Assembly (NCBI RefSeq): GCF_048771995.1
Contig: NC_133033.1
Location: 5,642,501 to 5,706,500 of the forward strand
DNA from: Taeniopygia guttata
Taxonomy: Eukaryota > Chordata > Aves > Passeriformes > Estrildidae
Direction: 5' to 3'
DNA length: 64,000 nt
The notes under the pieces were generated by a model. The model did not search any database. It was not told the DNA's origin and was given only the letters and a program-made list of their open reading frames with translations. Both the position numbers and the translations under genes were made by a program. Positions 36,701 to 51,700 of the stretch are shown piece after piece; the first letter of the stretch is position 1, and each line of letters begins with the position of its first letter.

Positions 36701-39700
36701 CTTGAGTATCCAAGGACAAATTTCATGAGACCTGGCTAATTTGAGTGCATCTGTCTTACACAAGTAGTGGTCTGTAACTTTTCTGTCTTATTATTTTGAG
36801 TTTTTGCCCTTTTCATTGGAATTAAGCATAATTAGATGATTTTAAAAGTCTTCACAATAAAGGCAAAATAAAAGTTATTACATGATTCAGCCTTCCTGGC
36901 AACATCTATTGTCATAATACTGCAAACTGATATTGTGAAGAAACACAGCATTTTTCAAAAATAGTTTTACTGCTGATACTCATTTTATTATAAAAGAATG
37001 GTAAAATGTTTTTTATCTACTTCAGTCGTCAGGCATCAAATACTTGAATCTTCCCATGTCGCCAGGTGTAACTGTCTTAGGTTGTTTTCCAAATGGATGT
37101 TTAATTTTATCTTACTAGGTACCTGTCTTAGAGAAAAAAAAAATAGGGTTAAAGAGAATTGGTAATTAAAGTAATATTTTAAATTGATACTTACTCTGTA
37201 GTTGGAGAATATCAGACTGGGTTTTTTTTCCAAAAGCAAAAGGTCAAACTCAGTAAGCAGTGAGTGGAAAAACTTGCCCAAATTTAACAGTAGTTTAGGT
37301 CTCTATATGGTAAGTCAAATTTGTTTAACTGATCTGTGATCCACCTCAGTGTCTTAAAATGGTGTTCATTCACTGTTGTGTCACTTTTTAAACATCTGGT
37401 ATTTTCAGTATACTTTTTGGGTTTACTAAATATAGATGTATTAAAATTAGGATGAAAATGTTAAAGTAGTTTCTTTTTCTCTCCCAGGTATTGGAAAAGT
37501 CTAACAGATCTGGAGAAAAACTAAAGCTTTTTTTTTTTTTTTTGAACCCTTTTGTCTCTGCACTGAGCTTTTCAAAAGGTTTCCCATCTCTGTAGCTGTG
37601 ATCTGTTAGAGCAAGAAGATGCAATTGCAGGATGAGATAGATAAAGTGGAATATTTGGGAACAGCCCCTTCTCTTTGCAGTCCTTTCTGCCTTTGAGTCC
37701 AGCAGACCTTAATGGTTTCCTGGTGTCTCCTCATGGACCCTGGGAAAACAGGTTCTCTTCTTCCCCATCATCTCTGGACGTTTGGCTCCTTCTTGCACAC
37801 TTGGGGATCTCCCAGGTGTCTCCAGTTCTGAGCATTCCAGAGCATCCATCGGAGCGGAATAGCATCAGCCCTTCTGGAGGATCCCACCTTGGCCGAGCAC
37901 AGTGATGGGGAAGTGGCTGTGTTCCCCAGGCTGCCCGGCCACACCCTTCCCAGCAGGGCAGAGCCGCTGCCCTGGCTGGTGCACACAGCAGCGTGTGACA
38001 CAGCAGCAGGGCAGGTCTGGCTGAGCTGCTGCCGTTTCCTCATCAGAGAAAGGCGGGGAGATGCTGAGATTCAGCCAGTAATTAAAAGCTTCGCCTGACA
38101 GGGGAATGGCTTACTGGTCTTTAGGTCAGCTGTAAGAAGCATAAACTCTTCAGCCTTAATCTTGCCTCACTACATTTACTGAGAAAATGTAATATTCAAG
38201 TCATCTCGCTTCCTTCCCTCACTCTCCCCACTTGTCATAAAATTCATTTCTGCTTGTTTCTTGAAAATTGCTTAGTGTTTGCAAAGCACCTTTACATTAA
38301 AAGTGTTACATAGTTAAATACAGTTTATTTATCAAAGAATGCAGTTTTTCAGGCACTACTGGTAGAAATATTTGTTTTAATCTATGGCAATTTTTCCTCA
38401 GCGTTCCCCAGAATACACCAACTGTCAGTATCTATGCAAGCTCTGCTTAGTCCACATTGAAAATATCCAGGGAGCCCACAAGCATATTAAGGAAAAGCGT
38501 CATAAGAAAAATATAATGGTAAGTTAGCAAAATTATGGTTATTTTTTTCTTTCTTATAATCCTCTTTTTTTATTTTATTTTTGAAATCAAAATTTTTTTG
38601 TTGCGTGGTTTGTTTTCTTTGATCATGTTCATTTAGGTGAAAGTTTGTGTGCTGAGCAGAGATCCACAAATTTCTGTTTTCTGTTTAAGAGGAAGGGCTT
38701 GATAATTTACCAGGCAGAGAGGAAAGGACAGTTTTGGTCACTGCTTCTGAATTAGTATCTCTGAGTAGCGAGCAGTTCATCATACTTTTAGTAACAGAAT
38801 GCAAGGGAACTTAGGTGAGAAATATATATTACACAAAAATATATTCAATTTTTCTATTCTCTGAAAATAATGCCATTCGTTGCAAGACCTCCAGGGACTG
38901 GAGGTGGGGCTGGGGATGTTGTTTTTATGGTTTTTTTTTTACTTTGGCTGACTTGTGAAGTTTAGAAGAGTTACAGGACAGAAGGATTCAGTTCATTCAT
39001 CATCACCCTGGGTTTATTAATGTACTTAATATGAAAAACAATTCTAAGGCTTACAAAGAGAAAACCAGTTTCCTTATCAGATACCATAGTTCTGGGGTTT
39101 GCTCTAAAGAACTGTTACATGTAAGAAATCCAATAAAGACACATAGATTTTCTTGCCAGCCCATTTTTGTAAATGCTGATGAAGAGCTACAGATTGCCCA
39201 GTATTTTGAATTTTGTGATTTAGATGGTTAAAATTACTCTTTCTATAACCGTTCCCTGAAATTCAGTCAAATTACTTTCACATGTTTCTGTGGATTTCTT
39301 GCCATACTTCTGTTTTTCATTAATGCTCTAATTCTAAAATGTGTGCAAGTCATCACCTGGAAGACTCCAAATGCCATAAATCCATTAAATCTCAGAAAGT
39401 AACATTTTTTACATTATGGTCTGTGATTATTTGTAAAGGATTCTGGTTCTCTTACTGTCTCCTAAATTGCATCATGCTTAAAAAAATGAACCAGCCCTAT
39501 GATTGATCTATAAAAGCTTCCTTACCATGCTTTTCATCTGGGCATGAAGATGAGAATTGAGCAATGAGGTTTCTTTAGCACTGAATGGAATTCTGGAGGA
39601 CAAAGAGCAGTTTCACTTTTTAACACTTACCCCAGTAGCTTTATGTGCAGCATCATGGTGATACCTATGTAACTGTCTTAAATGTTACTGCATAAAATGC

Positions 39701-42700
39701 TCCTGTTTACAGCTCTGTGAGATACATGACAATCAAATAAGCTCAGCAGCAGCTGTGGTTTCCCAACTCAAGAAAAGTCCTAATGTGGTGACATGAAAAA
39801 GATCCCATACTATAAAAATGCTTATATTCTTTCTTACACTTAATTTGTTCAGATAAGAACAGAAGAGTTGAGAGATGCAGCCTAGAACTAAAGAAACATT
39901 TTCATACTGTACTGTGTTTTCTTAGTGCATATTTATTTTATTATTATTATTTATTTCAGTCATATCTTTCATGTAGTTGATGAATTCATGAAACAAGGGG
40001 TTGTTGTACTTAGTCCCAAATGACTTGAGTCCCAAATGACTTGATGTATCTGACGCATTCTTGCTATTGGATTGGGTGCACTAAATCTATTACTTTCTGG
40101 AACCAGCTGTTTAAGCAGTAATGGGACTCAACTTTTAAAATTCCCTTGGAGCTAGGAATACTTTTTCTGCGTCTGATAACTTTCCTTCAAGTACAATCCA
40201 ATCTGCAAAAATCCATGTGACTTTTCCAGCTCAGTTGCTTTTATGATGTAGTAACAATTACAGCTTTTTATTTTCTTGGATGAATTCTGCTTCAGAACTG
40301 TCAGAAAATGTGGTTCAGGAATGGAATATGGAAGATTCCCTTTCCAGTTGCCAGCTGTGAAATGACATTTTCTGTTTTAAACACTGACCATCTGCTCTCA
40401 TTCCTGGGACCACACTATTGTATTTGCCAGTTAGGCCAAGCAGAGTTCCTCCCTTTGGAAGTGCTTGGTTAGGACACAAACAGCAAACAGCGTGTTCCAA
40501 TATAGCAGTAAGAGATAGCCTTTTCCTCTTAAAATACCAGTTTTTAATGACATCATCCACCAATTATTCAGGAAAAGCAAGAAGAAAACGAGCTGCGGGC
40601 ACTCCCGCCGCCCTCGTCTGCACAGTTGGCTGCTCTGAGTTTCACTCTCATCGAGGCAGCAAATGAACAAGGCATCTCAGATGAGGATTTCAGAATTCGG
40701 CAAGAGATTGTAAAAGAGATGGAGAAAATTATTCAACAGCCCTTACCAGGTATTCATAATATTCTCCATTTGCTTTAGGTGAAAAATTTTCATTATTTTT
40801 ATATATATTTTTGATACCTTTGTTAATGGTGAATGAGTGCATTTGGGGTTAAATTATCTTGATAGTGTACAGTATTAATATATACAGACTTTTAAAAATA
40901 ATTAACAAATACACAAAAAGAGGAAAATATTAGTGTTTATTTGTCCTTGTTTTTGATGTATTTATTGATCCTCTTTAAAGTGGTGGGATAAGATAACAAG
41001 AAGTATAATATATGACAGTTGCTTCTTTGCATTGATTTCCCATCAGCTCCTATAGTTACTGCACTGGGAGTTTGAAATCAGATTTTTGGAGCTGCAGTGA
41101 TGTTGACTTTGTGCTAACGGTGGTTTGGTGTTCAGTGCATCTGAAGAGAAGAAAATATTAATCTCATTGCCAAAAAAATTTTAAATTTTTAATTCCATCT
41201 ATGTTGGAATTGGGTGTTGTTCTATATAGTCCATTTATTTTAGAAATACTTTTTTTCTCTTGGCTCTATAATAATACAGCTGTAAGAAAGATTTTGGTAT
41301 GTGCAGGATAATCAGCTTTAGTTTTAGACGCTCTGTGAAGTACCTGCTTAAACATAAGGTGCTGAATAGAATAGGGGTTTTTAGGGTGGAGATTTGCTAA
41401 ATCTGTTTGCTATATATTAAGTGGCTCCTAGTGCAAACTTCTGTTCTGGCACTCCAGGGAGTTTTCCTACTGATAGTGGGAAGCATAAGACAAAGCTTTT
41501 TCACATAACATTTTCTACATAAATGCTCAGGAAAACTATTGTTACTTTGTCTGGCTGACTTGTTTGGACTGATGAGCTTCTGTGGAGGTGTAGGAGTAGT
41601 GGAAGGGGAGTCTGTAATAGTAAATGACAGTTTATTCTCCTTTTCAAAGCCTGCTATGTTTTAATGAATGTGTTTTCCTAAGTTGTAAATTCAGAAAAAT
41701 TTAATTCATGCACTGTGTAGAAAACATCTGATCTTCTGGCATGATTTTCTCTTGAGCTCACATTAGAACTATGCAAAAATTCTTACTACTATGATAAGCC
41801 ATTGGAAGGAATTGCAAATTATTATTATTAACCATACAGATTTTGATTCTGAGAGGGCTGGTTTCTCAGCAGTGAAAATAGGCTTGAAGTATGTGTAAGA
41901 TCTATTTTCTCTTTTAAGAGTAGTTCTGCTGATGTTTCTGATTGAATGAGTTGGGTAAGAACACACATAAAGGAAGATATACAAGAAGAACCCTCTTTGC
42001 TGTGAGGGTGGTTGGGTTCTGGCACAGGTTGCCTGGAGAGGTTTTGGTCTCTCCATCCGTGCAGATTTTCAAAACCCAACTGGACACAGTCTGGGCAACC
42101 TGCTCTAGGTGACCCTGCTTGAGCAGGTGTTGGATTTGGGAAGGATTGAGAACGCTCTTCATTTTTCAGCTGATTTAAGTATGGGAGACCCTAATTTCTG
42201 TTACAGGAAAGTTTTCATCTGCAAAAATTTCATTGTGAATTGGGATAAATTATTGTTTATGGAATGGGATAGCGTTTCTCATATTATTGCTGAGTAGGTT
42301 CTTCCTAGTTAGTTTAGATCTGTTCTGCATCTTTGCAGGTAACTGCATTAACTAAAACTGACTGGATGCTGTACTCTGTGCCTTGGAGTGTATTGAAGTT
42401 ATGCTTTAGATATGTATTTTGCAAGGAACTGTGTATTGGAACTTGCTGATGGCATCAACAGATTGGTGCCTCATAGAGAAGTCTGTGAGGCATCAAAGAA
42501 TTTATAATTGACTAAGACCTGCAGTGAAATCAAGCTGTAGTTAACAAAAGCTGTTCCATAAATTCCTACACTGAGATGATGACAGTTATTGTTACTTCAT
42601 GTTTAATTTTATATTAAAAACAAACAGAACTATTGCAAAAAATCTTTAAAACAATTTAGACATTTGGTGGTTACAGTATTTGAATTATTTGTTTTCCTGT

Positions 42701-45700
42701 ATGCTGTGTTATGGAAATGCCTATCCCTCACAAGAGTGAGAAAGGGGTTCAGTGTTCATTAATCTGGGAGTGCCACTTGTGAGATGCAGTATCTAAAGCA
42801 AGATATGCATCATCCACTAAAGAAAAATGTATTTACTAACTGTTAAATAATTATGTTTCTCTCTCTCCAGACTGTTCCCTGAGGATGTATGGCTCCTGTT
42901 TAACTAGATTTGCTTTTAAGACCAGCGACGTTAACATTGATATCAAATTCCCCCCTAAGGTGTGTAGATCTGGTTTTTAAATCAAGCCCATCCACATTTA
43001 TTTCTATTCCATTGCCTTCATCTTGTTTTGGGGCACATGGTGTTAGAATAGCACAAAGCATCTAATCTTAGATTTGATGTCAGCTATGTTGTGGAGGAAG
43101 TTTTCATTGCTCTTTAGGTAACTTTAATTCTTGAGGTTTTTCTTTTGTTTTGTTTTGTTTGGACAACCTTATGCTAGGCTTTTTCTAAATTTTTTTTGAG
43201 TAAGCACTGAAGCAGTATGAAAATACTTGGCTTGGCTAAGTGTGCTTCCGTGAGCTCAAGATTCAGACTGTAAGCTCTTGTAGGATTCCTCCCCCCACTT
43301 TTAAAATTTGGGATAAAAGTGACATTCTTTAGATAATGAAATTGTTGGTTCATGTTTACTGATATTAGCAGCACATTCTTGATAGACACTCAACTGCTGC
43401 ACTTGCACGTTTTAAAATGATAACATTTCAAAACTTCTGGGAAAGTCCTGGCATAAAATTCTTTATTGCTGTCCATTTCTAGTAGTATTCATTGACAATG
43501 AAATTTTTGGATATATGGCAAGTGCTTTTATTTATCCTGTTAATGCAGAACTAGAACAGAAGTGTTCACTAGAGCTGTAGGCTAAAGGAAAGCTGGCTGT
43601 GAGGTTTACTGGCACCTGTTTTCATGGTGTAGACAGGTACAGTTAACTTACTAATACTGACAAATTATTTCACTTTTTTGAAGGACACAGTAACTAGTTG
43701 TGCAGCCCAAGTAGTTTGAAATAAAATGTAAAATAAAATATTAGTCTAAATAAGTCAACCTGCTCTCATTTTGTCATTGTAGATGAGTCAACCAGATGTT
43801 CTGATCCAGGTGCTTGAGATCTTGAAGAACAGTGGTGAGTTTTAGTTGCATCTCATTTATATTTAACATTCCATCTGCTGCTTAGTTGTTTTTATGCTTA
43901 AATTTTCTGTAAACTTAGAAAACTTGACAGGTTTTCAACCAAAGTATCTGGGCTGTTTTTATGAATATGATTTTTATGAACACCAGTGCTTGTGTGAATG
44001 AGAGATGAGAAGCTACAGCAAGAGAATGCTCCAGTTCATGTTGCCAGAATTTGGGGCACTAGTGTCAGATTCCAGAGCAAAATGTTTTAACCTCTTGTAG
44101 GATGAATTATAAGAGGTAAACTCAAAAGCTGCTTTCCACTAGCATATGTAAGTGACTGAGAGCTATTCCAAGATTTCTAAAACTTGCAGCCTCATGGTTG
44201 TGTCAGGAGCACAGCCCGGCTGTCTGATACTGGTGGTGAGCATTAAAGGTAACCAGAAAATATTGGTATTGCTTAGCTAAACAGCACTTGAGTTGTTCTG
44301 AAAAATCATTGTATAAATATAGTAATTTTAAAGACAGAATTGGGAAAAGTGTAAGAAACTTTGAAACAAAGTGTGTTTTTTCTCCTTCATTGCTTAGATG
44401 TCTACTCAGATGTGGAGTCGGATTTCCATGCCAAAGTTCCTGTTGTCTTTTGCAAAGATGTTAAAAGGTATTTGTGACTGAAAAAAGATTTTAATGAGCT
44501 ACTATGCTTGTTCATAGTAGCTGCTTGCCTGCACTCCTGACAAGAAGTATTAATGTAACATTCAGCTAACATTTGTATTAAAAGGGAATTGCTCATACAC
44601 AGAAATGTAATCTAGAAAGAAAGCTACTTTTGTTTTTGTGCTACACAGAACTCACTGGGTGTAAGAATCTTACATTACCTTTTAGTTAACTGGGGGAAAA
44701 GTGGAGTGGTTTTCAGTTATTTAAAATTTTTGCCAGCAGTTTTAAGCTAAGGCTTTAAAAACATTTTATAAGATACACATTGCCAGAAAGGACACATCAT
44801 CTGACAGTTTCAGTAAATTCCTGAGAAGCAGCAACCTCCAAAATGAAATAGGATCTCTTGACTGGCCAGGGGTATGGACTGAAACTCTGGGGAAGTAAAT
44901 GCAACAAGAGTGGGCTTGTCTTTTCCTGTATTTGTAACAGAATAGAAATAATTGTTCTGAGAAGCTAAAGGAAAGTTTTTAGAGAAGCTGTTTTGTGGGT
45001 TTACTTTAATGTAACTCTAATGTGCAGTGGTCTGGGTTATTAATTAATTTATTAATTTGTTTAAGTGTTTGGAATGTAGACAATATACTTGGCAATTTAA
45101 TTGTGCAAGATAACATAAGTAAGGGCAGAACTGAAGAGCAAATTCTTAAAGCTGTTTTGTATTTTTCACTGTAATGAACTTCTGTAAGTTCTAAATGCAG
45201 TCAATAAGCTAATAGAGAAAATGTAATTATATTCTGTAGCTTTTTGTTTAAAAAATTCAGGTTCTTATATAGGGAGGCACTGATGGCTGTTTTTATTACA
45301 GTGGGTGTGATGCCCCATCTCCCCCTGCCCCGAGCATCATCTATATCACAAAGTGATAATCCTTTATCTGTTCTGCATTTGTGATTGCAGTGGTTTGACA
45401 TGCAAAGTAAGTGCTAGGAATGATGTGGCTTGCCTTACAACTGACCTGCTGGCTGCACTTGGTAAACTGGAGCCTGTCCTGATTCCTTTGGTTTTGGCTT
45501 TCCGCTACTGGGCTAGAGTAAGTTATTTAATTATCCCCAAACTTCTTTTCTAAGCACTGTGTACAATGTACTGTGTAATGTACCATGAATGTGTTTATGG
45601 AAAGGGCTTTATGCCACTGCTTCACCCCACCTCCATGTGTGAGATGCCACTGCACAAAACCACATTTCAGCGTTGACTGAAATTCTAGATGGCAGCATAA

Positions 45701-48700
45701 ATATGTCCCACAATCACAAAATGTGGTGAAATTGAAAAGAATAATATATGATAAGATAGTATTCCTCAATACACTGTATGAATTGCTAGTTTGTATTGTC
45801 TGTACGTGACATGGCATGACCACTGCAGTTTCTGAGATATAGCATTTTGTATTTCACTCTAGTACGTTTCTCACATTTCTTTAGTATTTGTCCTTTTGTA
45901 ATAGATTGTAAACTAAAATTCTGGTATTACATCAGAAAAGTAATTATTTCTTCTCTTACAGCTCTGTCACATTGACTGTCAGGCTGAAGGTGGAATTCCC
46001 TCATATTCCTTTGCCTTAATGGTGATATTTTTTCTTCAACAAAGAAAACCACGTATTTTACCGTCCTATTTGGGCAATTGGGTAAGTGATTTTGTTATAT
46101 GGTAACTTCATTATTAAATTGTTGGCATTATTTCTGTGTTGTGCAACTTCATAAAAATGCAGAATATGATTGCCAAAGAAAATGATAAATAAAATCCATT
46201 GGTACTTCATGCTCACACAGATGATGCTTGATGATTCTGAAGTCTTTTTTGAAAGGCACTTGTAGCAAGCTGTATAATTGTCATCTGTGCTTTGGAGAAA
46301 AGGCAATATTTTCTTCTTTATTTCTCTGAATTTCTGTTTCTGACATCTGTTAATCTTGAGGGGTATGAATACCACAGGAGTCAGTGTTACATTTGCTGAA
46401 AACTGTTGGTTGTATGTATTATATACAGTCTTGTTTCAGAGCCACTTTAATTGTTGTTAGATTGAAGGCTTCGATTCAAAGAGGCCAGATGACCACCAGC
46501 TGAAAGGGGTGGAAGATGAAGAATTTGTAAGGTGGGAGTACAAACCACCCACAAATGGTGCAGCAAAAAACTCTGTTGGAGCAGAAAGCAAAGCTAAAGT
46601 TGAACAACAAAAAGGTGGTGGCAAGAAGGCAACAAGCTCAGAAGTGGACAACCAAAACAATGCAAAAGAGAAACATGGGATTGTAAGTCCTAACTTTATT
46701 TAATTGAAAACAATTCGCTATCTCTCATCCCTATTTTTTTTTATTTTTAAACATTGATGTTGGATGGACAAAAAAAAAGGGGAATATTCATTTCTTATTG
46801 CAGTTGAGCACTTGTGTCTGTGTCTTTCAGTCTCTCTTAGCATTCAAAACCCCTCACCAAGTTTCACTGGGGCAACTGTGGTTGGAACTTTTGAAGTTTT
46901 ACACACTGGAGTTTGCTTTGGAGGAATATGTCATCAGCATACGGGTACAAGATCTCTTAACCAGAGAGAATAAAAACTGGCCTAAGAGGCGAATAGCCAT
47001 TGAAGGTAGGCTATAAACCCTTCCTACTTCTGTAGTCATTCTGCATTAACATCTTTATTTACTTAACTTGCAAATCTGTTACAAGAATCTGGACAATAAG
47101 TCTTCTAAATATATATTTTGTCTACTATTTAGTCTCTTTAAACAAGTTTTCTCTGTCTAAAAAGCAGGGAAAGACATTGAGTTACAGAGCAGTGTGTGGC
47201 ATTCTGAATTGACCTTAAGAATAGAGAAATTGGGTATTTGAGGAAGGCTAAGAAACCATGTAAGGTGATATTTTTATAAAAGCGTGAATAATGACTTTTG
47301 AACACTTTCTAGAGATGTTGCTGAAGGGGCTTATCTGTAACACTTGAGGCGGTGGAGAGGACAAAGAGAATCATACAGACAGAGAATGAGGTACAGAGGT
47401 ACATTGAAGGATGAGTCAATAAGGTACAAGCAGAGTGAGAAGGAAAGTAGAGCAGATAAATAAGCAATGAATTCTCAAGGCACAGGTTGAGTAGTGGATG
47501 TTGAGATCACTTCTGTGACTTTTAATTTCCTCTCCCAATTATTTTCTTCAATCACATTTGGCTAGAGTGTAGAAAAAGTAAGGAAGTGTTTATTCAACAT
47601 GTGGAATGTAAGGTGGCAAGACAAATCATTGAGGAAGAAATGAGAAATAATTTCTAAGAAACCAGATTGTATTCTGGTTCTTACACCTGCTGTTATTGGG
47701 CTAATTGTGTTGTTTTTTTACTTCTCATTTTTGCCTTTTTTTTCCAATGTTAAAAGTTTGTAGCTGATGTTATGAAGTAACAGAATCTCAGTTTGGTACT
47801 ATCTTCCAGGCAAACTTATAGCAACTATGCAGGAGCTCTTTTTGCTTGGAAAACATGTTTGATCTAGAAATCGTTAGGAAGGACTAAGAATGGATCCTGG
47901 TGAGATTGGTTCATACAATCTTTACATCCTTAATGTTACTCTTAGACAATTGAATTTCTTAAGGGAAATGAAAAACCTTCTTTAGTGGAGGAAAAAAGGT
48001 TCTGGCTGGCATCTATGTTTTGCCTTTGTATATTTATTATAATTTCTAGTTTAGAAATTTGCCATAATATAATGGTGCAGTATGCCCATGGTTTTCTTTT
48101 TGAGTAATACTATTTAGAATAGTTTATAATAGTCAGGTCTTTGTGGGTATGTTTTGTATGGAAGAATTCTGAAGAAACTTGTGGGTCTTTCATTCTCTAA
48201 GTATATCCAGATACAATTCTGGGTTATAAGAATCTCCTTAACTGCCCCGTAATAACTTAGAGATTTCAACTGCTTTGTGAAATGTGGAAGTTAAAGATTA
48301 CTAATGAAATTGTTCTTTTTCTTCCCAGATCCTTTTGCACTAAAGAGGAATGTTGCACGAAGTCTAAATAGCCAGATGGTATTTGAGTACATCCTGGAGC
48401 GATTTAGGACAGCATATAAATATTTTGCATGTCCACAAAGTAAAGATGGGATTAAATCCAAGCCAGATATCAAGAAAAAAGAAAAAGGGAAAATGAATAA
48501 TAAGAAATCCACAAGATCTGAAGAGCCTGTAGCAAACTGTTGCCTTCCACAAGGGGAAAATATTGTAGATAAAGAAGTTACGGGAAGTGGATGTAACATA
48601 CCAGAGAATGAAGTTGAATGTAATAAAGTGGTAGAAGCTGTAGCCAAAAGATGTACTTCCCAGAACATGGACCCTTTACTCCTTTCAGCATTGGACTCTA

Positions 48701-51700
48701 GCTATGATGAAGACAAAGAAGATGCTTTATCCCTTATTTCCAACGAGTGCTGTGAATTAAAGGAAAAATCACCTAAAGAAAGGGATGATTTAGAAATTTC
48801 AGTGTGTCTAACTGAGGGTGAGCTCAGCCACCACTGTAACTGCAGTGCACATCAGCCTGATGACACAAATTCCAGTAATGAGTTTTCTGATGCTGAAAGT
48901 AGGCAGAGTTTGGTACCGGAGCTGTCTCCCCAGGCGAAGTGCACTGGCACCCCAGCTACCTCGGCCAGCTGCAAAGCAATGCTGGAAACCCAGGATCTCA
49001 AAGAGGAAGGCAGACTCTCAACAGAAGAAATGCATTATGTGTTTGATAAGTTTATTTTTACTTCAGGAAAGGTAAGCAGTGCTGGTCACGTATCACTGGG
49101 CCATTACTTTGGACTCATTGAATCTAAGAGTGGATGGATGGCAGGATTGCCACAGTGATTGTTTCAGTCTGGGTTATGGATGGGAGCTCTGGCCTTTGTA
49201 GAGTACCTGTTATTCAGGACTGGAAACAGCACCCTGTGTGACATTTGCATTAAATGGTCTGTTTCCCTTATCTTAAGCTTTTTGATTCCACACAAAAAAA
49301 ATCTGTGTTTCTTTCTGGTTATTTGTGAGTTATTTCTGCCTTTCCTCTCCTACTTTCTTGTAGAATTTCCAGGTGCTGTTAAGCACTGTGAGAGCTAAAT
49401 GTAACTTGTTGAGAAGTGTTCTGCTCTTTGTAGAGGCTGTGTTATTGTTCATATGTTAAATGTTCTTGGTTGCTTGGAAATGTTAGGTCTGCTGAACTGT
49501 CTTAAGTGCACAAATGGAATTTTCCCTTTTTTTCCCCAAAAAAGCCACCAACTATAGTATGCAGCATCTGCAAACGGGATGGACATTCCAAAAATGATTG
49601 CCCAGAGGATTTCAAGAAAATTGATCTAAAACCACTACCACCAATGACAGACAGATTTCGGGAAATACTTGATATAGTGTGTAAAAGATGTTTTGGTAAG
49701 TTCAAAAAGTGTTTGTGCTCCATGTTATTCTGTGATTTGTAACCTGGAAGAATTGAAAACTCTAGGGTTAAATTACTTATTTACAATTATTCACAGTTCA
49801 GTAGGAAGAAGCTCTTCCAGGTGCCCTAGGCTACAAATGGATCAATATTTTAATTTTCAGATAATCCATATTTTATAACGTAGTTTATAAGTGATAATCA
49901 GATAATCCATGGTCTGTAAGTGGTAACTTACAACAGATTTGAGAAACTGATGTTACATGGGATTTTTCACTGGGTTTGTAAAAAGCTACTGGTGTTCCCA
50001 CAAATCAGGCTCTGGGCAAAACTAAGTTTTTGTGCCTATCAAATTCTGGGGTGTCCTTTGGGGGTGATGTGGTGGGTAAACCTTGGCTGGACACCGGTGT
50101 CCACCAGGCCACTTTGTGGTTGAAAAATTGGATGTCTTGAAATAAAATCACAGATTTAAGCAAAGCAAACACAACAACAACAACAAAAACAACAAAAAAA
50201 TCCAATCTTTTAATTATCTGAAAAAGATTCTTGAGGTGCTGGATGTCATGTCTGACTGCGTTTTAATTTGTTTTTACTTAGATGAATTATCCCCTCCTTT
50301 ATCTGAGCAACAAAACAGAGAACAAATACTGGCAAGTTTGGAGAGATTTATTCGTAAAGAGTATAATGGTATGTAACCTTCAGTAGTGATTCTTGAGAAT
50401 GCTTTCTTCGGTCATGTTGTCCAGAGCACAGAGATGTGGCTTGTCTCATTTTATTTTCCTTGCTTGAGGCAGGGGCATCTCTTTTCCTTCAATTTGTAAA
50501 GCTGTCTTGCAGACTTCAGCATTGAGCACCTCTTCATGCTATTCCATGGAAACATCCCTAGAGTTGAGGAGGAGCTGCCAGAGTAGTAATGCAAGCCCAG
50601 GACTGCTCCAGTCAGACCAAGAAGAAAGTTTGCTTGGGTCTAGGGTTAGCTTTGGTCGTGGGCCAAGGACTTTTGTTGCCTAGTCACCAGTGCTTGAATG
50701 TCTTAGAAATCCTAATGAGTTCATCTTCACATCCCTTACATAAAGCAAGCAAAAGTGTTTTACTACAGTGATGGAAGTCAAGGCAGAAAGGTGCCAAGTG
50801 ATTTTTTTTATAGAAGGTGCAAAACAGTGCTAGAGCCAGGTACCAAACCCAGGTCTCCTGAATTCCAGTCCATGGAAGGCCATTCTGCTGTAGCTGACCT
50901 GTGATCAAGGAATTGGGAATTCCATCCACTGGCTGTGCCTCCACTTATTGGCAGCAGCTGAGGATTGAGACCTGTTACAAAGCCTTGAAAGACTTAAGGT
51001 TTCAAATTCTCTTAAGGTTTAGGAAAAAAGCTGTTGGATCTATTTTCTTAGCATTAATTTCAGTTGAACTGATCAATGTATTCTTTGCAGTTAAGAAAGA
51101 ATTTGTTTTAACGACATAATTTTGCCATCCAAGAATGAAAATACTTAGTAATATCGTGTTTCAAACAAAAATGTAAACAAAGCAATTGGGAAAGAATGTT
51201 CCATAAAGTACTGTAATCTTACTGCTTGTGTCTTCTTGAAGAGTATGTTATAATTACAAAAACTCATTGACTAAATTTACCTAGTCATAGGAGAAATATG
51301 CAGCCTAGATAAACTCTGAATGGAACCAGAAATATTACTTTGGCTACTCTAGGAGTAGCTCTGCCTTATCTGTGGGATAAAGCTGTACTGGTGACTGGGT
51401 TTGCACATTATTTTGATTTATTAAAAGCACGAAAATGCAGTCGCATACCCCAAAACATTGCACCACATTTAGAGATGCTATTTAATGATTATAGTAACTG
51501 TAATGTACTTCTGTCATTAAAATATACATAAAATAAATCTTTATCCTTCCTTACTTTCTGTAAATAGTTTCTGAAGCGTTGTGTGTGCTTCCCCCTTTAT
51601 CAAAGCTGAGGTCTTTGAAGTGACAGTGTAAGCTTTCTCTTTAAGCTCATTTTTATGAGCACCTGCACATTGCAGTTAAGCAATATTTAATACTAAGCAC

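Noticed and set aside
48291-48668. 125-codon minus-strand frame under TUT4 exon 13
   Set aside because: Shadow of the real coding exon on the opposite strand.
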